64,000 bases of DNA, taken from Paraburkholderia domus. GTDB lineage: Bacteria; Pseudomonadota; Gammaproteobacteria; Burkholderiales; Burkholderiaceae. Both the position numbers and the translations under genes were made by a program. Where the stretch lies: assembly GCF_905220705.1 (NCBI RefSeq), contig NZ_CAJNAT010000002.1, positions 310,001-374,000 on the forward strand, read 5' to 3'. Under the pieces are notes generated by a model, which did not search any database, was not told the origin of the DNA, and saw only the letters and a list, made by a program, of their open reading frames with translations. Within the stretch, counting starts at the first letter, position 1. The number at the start of each line of letters is the position of its first letter. Below are positions 58,251 through 64,000 of the stretch, in pieces.

Positions 58251-60425
58251 TTACTGCCCCTTTTTCACTTCCAGCCGGAACTTATGCAGCAACGGTTCCG
58301 TATAGCCGCTCGGCTGCTGGCGTCCTTCGAATACCAACGCCTGCGCGGCCTTGAACGCGAGCGTGTCGAAGCCCGGCGCCATCGGCTTGTAGTGCGGATC
58401 GCCCGCATTCTGCTCGTCAACCACCTTCGCCATGCGCTTGAAGGTCTCTTCGACCAACTCACGCGTCACCACGCCGTGATGCAGCCAGTTCGCAATGTGC
58501 TGGCTGGAAATACGCAGCGTTGCGCGATCTTCCATCAGGCCGACGTTGTGGATGTCCGGCACCTTCGAACAGCCCACGCCCTGATCGACCCAGCGCACCA
58601 CGTAGCCGAGAATGCCTTGCACGTTGTTATCGAGTTCGCTGCGGATCTCGTCCGCGCTCCACTTCGCCGATTCGACGACCGGAATCGTCAGCAGGCCGTC
58701 GAGCAGTTCGTCGCGCACCTTCGCGTAGTCGGTGCGTTCGAGTTCCTGCTGAACCGCCTGCACGTCGACCTGGTGATAGTGCAGAGCGTGCAGCGTCGCG
58801 GCGGTCGGCGAGGGCACCCATGCGGTGTTCGCGCCGGCCTTCGGATGCGCGATCTTCTGTTCGAGCATGGCGTGCATCAGGTCCGGCATGGCCCACATGC
58901 CTTTGCCGATCTGCGAGCGGCCACGCAGGCCCGCGCTCAAACCGACCAGCACGTTGCTGCGCTCGTACGCGGTGATCCATGCGCTCGACTTCATGTCGCC
59001 CTTGCGCATCATCGGGCCGGCTTCCATCGCCGAGTGCATTTCGTCGCCGGTGCGGTCGAGGAAACCCGTGTTGATGAACGCGACACGCTCGGACGCTTCG
59101 CCGATACAGGCGAGCAGGTTGACGCTGGTGCGGCGCTCCTCGTCCATGATGCCCATCTTGATCGTGTTGCGCGGCAGCTTCAGCAGGTCTTCGACGCGCG
59201 CGAACAGTTCGCTCGCGAACGCGACCTCGGCCGGGCCGTGCATTTTCGGCTTCACGATATAGATCGAGCCGGTGCGCGAATTCAGCTTGTGCTTGCGGTC
59301 GTGCAGCGCGCACAGCGTGGTGATGACGCCATCGAGAATGCCTTCCGGAATCTCCAGGCCGTCTTTTGTCAGCACGGCCGGATTCGTCATCAGGTGACCG
59401 ACGTTGCGGATGAACAGCAGCGAGCGGCCATGCAGCTTGACTTGCGACTTGCCGTCCGCGCCCGTGTACTCGCGATCGGCATTCAGACGGCGCGTGAAGG
59501 TCTTGCCGCCCTTCGTGACTTCTTCCACGAGGTCACCGTTCATCAGGCCGAGCCAATTGCGATAGAGCTGCACCTTATCGTCGGCATCGACGGCGGCAAC
59601 GGAGTCTTCGCAGTCGATGATCGTGCTCACCGCGGCTTCGACCAACACGTCTTTCACGTGCGCCGAATCGGTCTTGCCGATCGAATCGTTCGCGTCGATC
59701 TGGATTTCGAAGTGCAGGCCGTTGTGCTTCAACAGCACGGCGGACGGTGCGCTCGCGTCGCCCTGATAGCCGATGAACTGCGCCGGCGTTTTCAGTTCGG
59801 TCTTGCCGCTCTTCAGCGTGACGACGAGCTTGCCGCCTTCGACGCTATACAGCGTGGCGTCGACGTGCGAGCCGTTCGCGAGCGGGGCGGCCTGATCGAG
59901 AAACTTGCGGGCGTAGGCGATCACCGCGGCGCCGCGCACCGGGTTGAAGGCCTTCTGTTTTTCGGCGCCGTTGGTCTCGGGGATCGCATCGGTGCCGTAC
60001 AGCGCGTCGTACAGGCTGCCCCAGCGCGCGTTCGCTGCGTTGAGCGCGTAGCGCTGATTCGACAGCGGCACCACGAGTTGCGGGCCGGCCTGTTCGGCGA
60101 TTTCGGTGTCCACGTGGTCGGTCGTGGCTTTGACGCTCGCCGGCGACGGCACGATGTAGCCGATGCCTTCGAGGAAGGCACGGTACGCGCGCAAATCGCG
60201 CACCGGACCCGGATTGGCGCGATGCCAGGCGTCGAGTTCCGTTTGCAGGCGGTCGCGCTCGGCCAGCAGCGCACGGTTTTTGGGCGCCAGCTCGTGCACG
60301 AGGGTGTCGAAACCGGACCAGAATGCGGCGCTGTCGATACCGGTGCCGGGCAGGGCTTCGGTTTCGACGAACTGGTCGAGGTTGGCGGCGACTTGCAGTC
60401 CTCCGCGCGTGTTCATCTGAGTCAT
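58251..60425 (-). CDS. glcB: Malate synthase G
   Basis: 724 residues, matching the usual GlcB length of about 723. It condenses glyoxylate with acetyl-CoA. Features include the C-terminal domain with [20 protein letters not shown] and the TIM-barrel region with [40 protein letters not shown] and [23 protein letters not shown] 60425 is chosen (GGAG 8 bases before), against 60464. It is the last gene of the leftward glycolate operon. Confidence 0.95.
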   Translation of the reverse strand: MTQMNTRGGLQVAANLDQFVETEALPGTGIDSAAFWSGFDTLVHELAPKNRALLAERDRLQTELDAWHRANPGPVRDLRAYRAFLEGIGYIVPSPASVKATTDHVDTEIAEQAGPQLVVPLSNQRYALNAANARWGSLYDALYGTDAIPETNGAEKQKAFNPVRGAAVIAYARKFLDQAAPLANGSHVDATLYSVEGGKLVVTLKSGKTELKTPAQFIGYQGDASAPSAVLLKHNGLHFEIQIDANDSIGKTDSAHVKDVLVEAAVSTIIDCEDSVAAVDADDKVQLYRNWLGLMNGDLVEEVTKGGKTFTRRLNADREYTGADGKSQVKLHGRSLLFIRNVGHLMTNPAVLTKDGLEIPEGILDGVITTLCALHDRKHKLNSRTGSIYIVKPKMHGPAEVAFASELFARVEDLLKLPRNTIKMGIMDEERRTSVNLLACIGEASERVAFINTGFLDRTGDEMHSAMEAGPMMRKGDMKSSAWITAYERSNVLVGLSAGLRGRSQIGKGMWAMPDLMHAMLEQKIAHPKAGANTAWVPSPTAATLHALHYHQVDVQAVQQELERTDYAKVRDELLDGLLTIPVVESAKWSADEIRSELDNNVQGILGYVVRWVDQGVGCSKVPDIHNVGLMEDRATLRISSQHIANWLHHGVVTRELVEETFKRMAKVVDEQNAGDPHYKPMAPGFDTLAFKAAQALVFEGRQQPSGYTEPLLHKFRLEVKKGQ

Positions 60426-60529
60426 CGACTGCTCCATCCTTGAATGGGACCGATGTGGGGACACCGGTCCGTGTTGTGCTTCTTTCTTTTATTGATGCCG
60501 CTTTGAACGAATCCGAACGGATCTCGAAC

Positions 60530-60934
60530 TTAAGCGCCGATCGCGTGAATACCCGCCTTGGCGATTTGTGCGTCCTGATCCGACTTGACGCCCGATACGC
60601 CGACCGCGCCGACCACCTGGCCGTCGACGATCACCGGCACGCCGCCTTCCAGCGTGCCTTGCAACGGCGCGCTGAGGAATGCCGTGCGGCCGTTATTGAT
60701 CATGTCTTCGTATACCTTGGTTTCACGGCGGCCGATCGCCGAAGTGCGGGCTTTTTCCGTCGCGATGTACGCGCTGGCCGGCGCGCTGCCGTCCAGACGC
60801 AGCATGCCGAGTGGGTGGCCGCCGTCGTCGACCACCACGATCGCAACGGCCCACTGGTTCTTCTCAGCTTCCGCGCGGGCGGCTTCGAGGATTCGGGTCG
60901 TTTCGGCAACGGTCAACACGGGTTTGCTCAGCAT
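60530..60934 (-). CDS. glcG: GlcG/HbpS family protein
   Basis: 134 residues. VVVDDGGHPLGMLRLDGS and TSAIGRRETKVYE are typical of GlcG/HbpS (DUF336). HbpS members bind heme, and GlcG accompanies glycolate oxidase in the operon. AGGAAA precedes the ATG. It lies between glcF and glcB as in E. coli. Confidence 0.9.
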   Translation of the reverse strand: MLSKPVLTVAETTRILEAARAEAEKNQWAVAIVVVDDGGHPLGMLRLDGSAPASAYIATEKARTSAIGRRETKVYEDMINNGRTAFLSAPLQGTLEGGVPVIVDGQVVGAVGVSGVKSDQDAQIAKAGIHAIGA

Positions 60935-60953
60935 AATGAATTTCCTGTTTCGG

Positions 60954-62234
60954 TTATGGTAGGGATGCTTCTACAAGTTCTATCCAGTGGCGCACCGGAG
61001 TGCGCCCGGCGCCGTCCAGATGCGTCTGGCAACCGATGTTGGCCGTGACGATCATCTCCGGCTTGCCGCTTTCCAGCGCATCGAGCCTGTTGTTCCGTAA
61101 TCTTTCCGCAAGCTCGGGCTGGGTGATCGAATACGTTCCCGCCGATCCGCAGCACAGATGCGCGTCGGGCACCGCGGTCAGGTCGAAGCCGAGCCGTTGC
61201 AGGATCGACTCGACCGCGCCGCCCAGCTTCTGCGCATGCTGTAACGTGCACGGGCAGTGAAACGCGATTTTCTGCGGCGCCTGATCCGGCAACGTCGCCG
61301 GCAACGTCGCCGGCAAATTCGCCGGCAATGGATTCGCCTGCAACTGATCGAGCGGCTCGTTAGCCAATACCTCCACGAGGTCTCGCGTCAGCTCGCTCAC
61401 CCGCTGCGCTTTTGACGCATAGCGAGGGTCGTGGCGCAGCAGATGCCCATACTCCTTGACGAACGCGCCGCAGCCGCTCGCGGTTTGCACGATCGCTTCA
61501 GCGCCGGACTCGATGGCGGGCCACCACGCGTCGATATTGCGCCGTGCCCGCGCGAGGCCTGCCTCTTGCGCATTCAGATGATAATCGGTCGCCCCGCAGC
61601 AGCCGGCCCGCCGGACATTCACGATACTGATGCCGAGCCGGTCCAGCACACGCGCAGCGGCCGCGTTGGTGTTCGGTGACAGCGCGGGTTGCACGCAGCC
61701 TTCCAGCATCAGCATTTTGCGCGGATGCCGCGACGCCGGCCTGGGTTTTATCCCAGCATTTGACCGAGCGCTTCGCTTGGGGATTTTACGTCCAAGCGCG
61801 GCCGGAAGAAACGGCCGCATAGCCTGGCCGGTTTCAAGCAGCGCGCGGAATACGGCGGAATTCGGGATCACCCGGCGCAAACCCGCGCGCAGCAGGCGTT
61901 CCGAGGCGGGCCGCTCGATGCGCCGCTCCAGTTCCGCGCGGCCGATATCCAGCAGCGCATGGTAGGTGACGCCGGACGGGCAGGTGGTTTCACAGTTGCG
62001 GCAGGTCAGACAGCGGTCGAGGTGCAACTGGGTTTTCTGCGTGACCGGCTCGCCTTCCAGCATTTGCTTGATCAGATAAATGCGGCCGCGGGGACCGTCG
62101 AGCTCATTGCCGAGCAACTGATAGGTCGGGCAGGTCGCGTTGCAGAAGCCGCAGTGCACGCACGAGCGCAGGATCTGTTCGGCTTCGTCGGCGCGCGACA
62201 GGGTTTTGGCGGCGTCGCTGAGATTGGTTTGCAT
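60954..62234 (-). CDS. glcF: Glycolate oxidase iron-sulfur subunit
   Basis: 426 residues. Two ferredoxin-type clusters are in CVHCGFCNATCPTY and CLTCRNCETTCPSGV, followed by two CCG domains (GCCGATDYHLNAQ and LCCGSAGTYSI). It passes electrons from GlcD/E. An in-frame 12-bp tandem repeat (61286-61333) encodes a P-A-T/N-L-rich stretch between the CCG domains. It is downstream of glcE by 78 bases. Confidence 0.93.
   Translation of the reverse strand: MQTNLSDAAKTLSRADEAEQILRSCVHCGFCNATCPTYQLLGNELDGPRGRIYLIKQMLEGEPVTQKTQLHLDRCLTCRNCETTCPSGVTYHALLDIGRAELERRIERPASERLLRAGLRRVIPNSAVFRALLETGQAMRPFLPAALGRKIPKRSARSNAGIKPRPASRHPRKMLMLEGCVQPALSPNTNAAAARVLDRLGISIVNVRRAGCCGATDYHLNAQEAGLARARRNIDAWWPAIESGAEAIVQTASGCGAFVKEYGHLLRHDPRYASKAQRVSELTRDLVEVLANEPLDQLQANPLPANLPATLPATLPDQAPQKIAFHCPCTLQHAQKLGGAVESILQRLGFDLTAVPDAHLCCGSAGTYSITQPELAERLRNNRLDALESGKPEMIVTANIGCQTHLDGAGRTPVRHWIELVEASLP
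61286..61333. repeat. Four 12-bp tandem repeats inside glcF
   Basis: Units of CCGGCAACGTCG at 61286 and 61298, then two variants. They keep the reading frame and encode repeats such as LPAT and LPAN in the protein. Confidence 0.75.
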
Positions 62235-62312
62235 GGTGTCGTTCGCCTTCAGGGCTTCACAGGCCAGTGTTCACAGGCCGCGTTCGGCGGACCGGGCTTC
62301 ATGGGCGTGGAT

Positions 62313-63380
62313 TCACAGGCCGGCATAAAGGCGGCCGGGGTTGAAGAGGCCGCGCGGGTCGAGTTGCTGCTTCAACTGCTGGTGAAAGCGCAGCAGCGCT
62401 TCTGGCAGCGGCGTGAACGGCTCGGCGTCCGCACGCGGCGTGAAGCAGGTCGCATGGCCGCCGGCGGCACGAGCGATCTGGCGGATCGTCGCGGCCGGGG
62501 CATCGCTTTTCAGCCAGCGTTGCGCGCCAGCCCAGTCGAGCAGCGTGTCGCCGGGCAAGCTGGTCAGCGGCGAAGCATTCGGCAGCGAGAGGCGCCATAA
62601 CGGACGCGGGTCGTCGAAAAACGCCAGCCGGTGCTCACGCAAGGCGTCCCAGAACTGCAGATCGAGTTGCTTGCCGCCGATGCGATCCACGGCCGAGGCC
62701 ACCGACCCCATGCCGCCTTCGAGCCGCACATGGAGGTGCCCGTCGACGTAAGCCGCGCCGCTGATCGGCAACGCGGCACGGCGCCACGCCGACAGTTCAC
62801 GCAGCGCTTCCCCCGCATCGAGTTCGAGCATGAGGCTGCCCACCGCGCGCGGCTTCGGCAACACCTTGAGCGACACTTCAGTGATCAGGCCGAGACAGCC
62901 GAAACTGCCGGCAAGCAGACGCGAGACGTCGTAGCCCGCGACGTTCTTCATCACTTCACCGCCGAAGCGCAGATGCTTCGCCTGACCCGTGATCACACGG
63001 CAGCCGAGCACGAAATCGCGCACTGAACCGGACCACGGCCGGCGCGGACCGGCGAGGCCGGCAGCGACCATTCCGCCGACGGTGGCGGTGCCGTCGAAGG
63101 TCGGCGGTTCACAGGGCAGCATCTGACCGGCCGCGTCGAGCGCGGCGTTCAGTTCGGCGACCGGCGTGCCCGCGCGCGCGGTGATCACGAGTTCAGTCGG
63201 GTCATAGCTGACCACGCCGCGATGCGAGCGTGTGTCGATCGGCGTGCCTTGCACCGGGCGGCCGAGAACAGCCTTGCTGTTGCCGCCGCGGATCTTCAAG
63301 GGGGTACCACTTGCCCACGCTTGCGAGACTTCGGTGACGAGCCGTTCGCTATCGTCCATCGATACTGCTTCGATCAACAT
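62313..63380 (-). CDS. glcE: Glycolate oxidase FAD-binding subunit
   Basis: 355 residues of the FAD_binding_4 family: KIRGGNSKAVLGRPVQGTP and TVGGMVAAGLAGPRRPWSGS are the FAD-site loops, with a C-terminal stretch RADAEPFTPLPEALLRFHQQ. Its start overlaps the glcD stop by one base (TGATG). It joins GlcD and GlcF in the membrane-associated complex. An internal ATG at 63359 is an alternative. Confidence 0.92.
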   Translation of the reverse strand: MLIEAVSMDDSERLVTEVSQAWASGTPLKIRGGNSKAVLGRPVQGTPIDTRSHRGVVSYDPTELVITARAGTPVAELNAALDAAGQMLPCEPPTFDGTATVGGMVAAGLAGPRRPWSGSVRDFVLGCRVITGQAKHLRFGGEVMKNVAGYDVSRLLAGSFGCLGLITEVSLKVLPKPRAVGSLMLELDAGEALRELSAWRRAALPISGAAYVDGHLHVRLEGGMGSVASAVDRIGGKQLDLQFWDALREHRLAFFDDPRPLWRLSLPNASPLTSLPGDTLLDWAGAQRWLKSDAPAATIRQIARAAGGHATCFTPRADAEPFTPLPEALLRFHQQLKQQLDPRGLFNPGRLYAGL

Positions 63381-64000
63381 CAGAAACGCTCCAGTTCAGG
63401 AAAGGGCAGTGCGCCATGGTGGACATGCATCGAGCCGAATTCGGCGCAACGGTGCAGGGTCGGCACGTTCTTGCCGGGGTTCAGGAGGCCGCCCGGGTCG
63501 AAAGCCGCTTTCAGCGCGTGGAAGAAGCTCAGTTCGTCGCTATTGAACTGCGCGCACATCTGGTTGATCTTTTCGCGGCCCACGCCGTGTTCGCCGGTGA
63601 TGCTGCCGCCCACGGCCACGCACAGCTCAAGGATCTTCGCGCCGAGGGCTTCGGCGCGTTCGGTTTCGCCTGGCGCGTTCGCATCGAACAGGATCAGCGG
63701 ATGCATGTTGCCGTCGCCTGCATGGAAGACGTTGGCCACGCGCAGACCATATTCGTTCGAGAGGTCCTCGATGCCTTTGAGCACGCGCGGCAATTCGCGG
63801 CGCGGGATCGTGCCGTCCATGCAGTAGTAATCCGGCGAGATGCGGCCCACGGCCGGGAACGCGTTCTTGCGGCCGGCCCAGAAGCGCTGGCGTTCGGCTT
63901 CGTCTTTCGCGAGCCGGATATCGGTGGCGCCTGCCGCGCGCAGCAGCGCTTCGACGCATTCCACGTCTTCCTGCACGTCGCTTTCGACACCGTCGACTTC
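63380..64000 (-). CDS. glcD: Glycolate oxidase subunit GlcD, C-terminal part (cut by window edge)
   Basis: 207 residues visible, open at base 64000. FHAGDGNMHPLILFD and SITGEHGVGREKINQMC are diagnostic of the FAD-linked oxidase C-terminal domain of GlcD/lactate dehydrogenases. It is the first gene of glcDEFGB to be seen; the start and any glcC regulator are outside the window. Confidence 0.92.
   Translation of the reverse strand, partial: EVDGVESDVQEDVECVEALLRAAGATDIRLAKDEAERQRFWAGRKNAFPAVGRISPDYYCMDGTIPRRELPRVLKGIEDLSNEYGLRVANVFHAGDGNMHPLILFDANAPGETERAEALGAKILELCVAVGGSITGEHGVGREKINQMCAQFNSDELSFFHALKAAFDPGGLLNPGKNVPTLHRCAEFGSMHVHHGALPFPELERF

Noticed and set aside
58284..60443. 719-residue open frame on the plus strand opposite glcB
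   Set aside because: Shadow frame antisense to malate synthase G; composition is arginine/alanine rich and no domain is recognisable.

Overview
The window looks like chromosomal DNA of a Paraburkholderia-type betaproteobacterium. The base composition is GC-rich with strong third-position bias, the housekeeping block mltG-tmk-holB-tatD is present, and a complete cepacian-type (bce) exopolysaccharide locus has the bce-I and bce-II halves side by side, as described for environmental (plant and soil) Burkholderia sensu lato. The species assignment is inference from gene content; no rRNA or tRNA gene was seen.

Layout. 1-13 kb is a fatty-acid and carbonyl metabolism stretch: the N-terminal part of selO (cut by the window edge), an acyl-CoA ligase, a FadB-type fused hydratase/dehydrogenase, a FadA-type thiolase, a LEA-type lipoprotein, a divergent DUF2917-like/MocR pair, a Dabb protein, a PaaI-type thioesterase, a zinc-free MDR reductase, an SDR and an HSL-type esterase. 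13-20.7 kb is mainly housekeeping: TANGO2/NRDE, YgfZ, MltG, Tmk, HolB, a GNAT enzyme, TatD, a periplasmic ankyrin protein and a Rap1a/Tai-like protein. 21-25 kb holds otsA (without otsB), an orphan RecF/OLD-like ATPase and a GT4 glycosyltransferase. 25-29.6 kb carries small accessory genes (SYLF lipoprotein, two-TM protein, PsiF, YciI) and a protein with a transposase-type N-terminal domain but no DDE domain.

29.8-58.1 kb is the exopolysaccharide locus. On the minus strand, manC (bceA) makes GDP-mannose. Divergently, bceB (priming phosphotransferase), bceC (UDP-glucose dehydrogenase), bceD (tyrosine phosphatase), bceE (Wza channel), bceF (tyrosine autokinase), bceG and bceH (glycosyltransferases), bceI (polymerase), bceJ and bceK (glycosyltransferases) follow and end at a strong terminator. 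A minus-strand operon (acyltransferase, SGNH hydrolase, gmd) converges on it. Next come a secreted beta-propeller-like protein with an EF-hand loop, the flippase bceQ, the double glycosyltransferase bceR, the acyltransferase bceS (minus), a 47-residue membrane peptide and galU (bceT). Together these supply GDP-mannose, UDP-glucose and UDP-glucuronate, assemble and acylate a lipid-linked repeat unit, flip, polymerise and export it. The GDP-4-keto-6-deoxymannose reductase needed for GDP-rhamnose is not in the window.

58.2-64 kb is the glycolate operon read leftwards, glcD(partial)-glcE-glcF-glcG-glcB, in the same order as in E. coli.

The less ordinary signals are a tandem 45-bp hairpin repeat before the thiolase gene, a transposase-derived protein near the EPS locus, the 47-aa peptide inside the EPS locus, the SGNH hydrolase coupled to an acyltransferase, and the EF-hand propeller protein.
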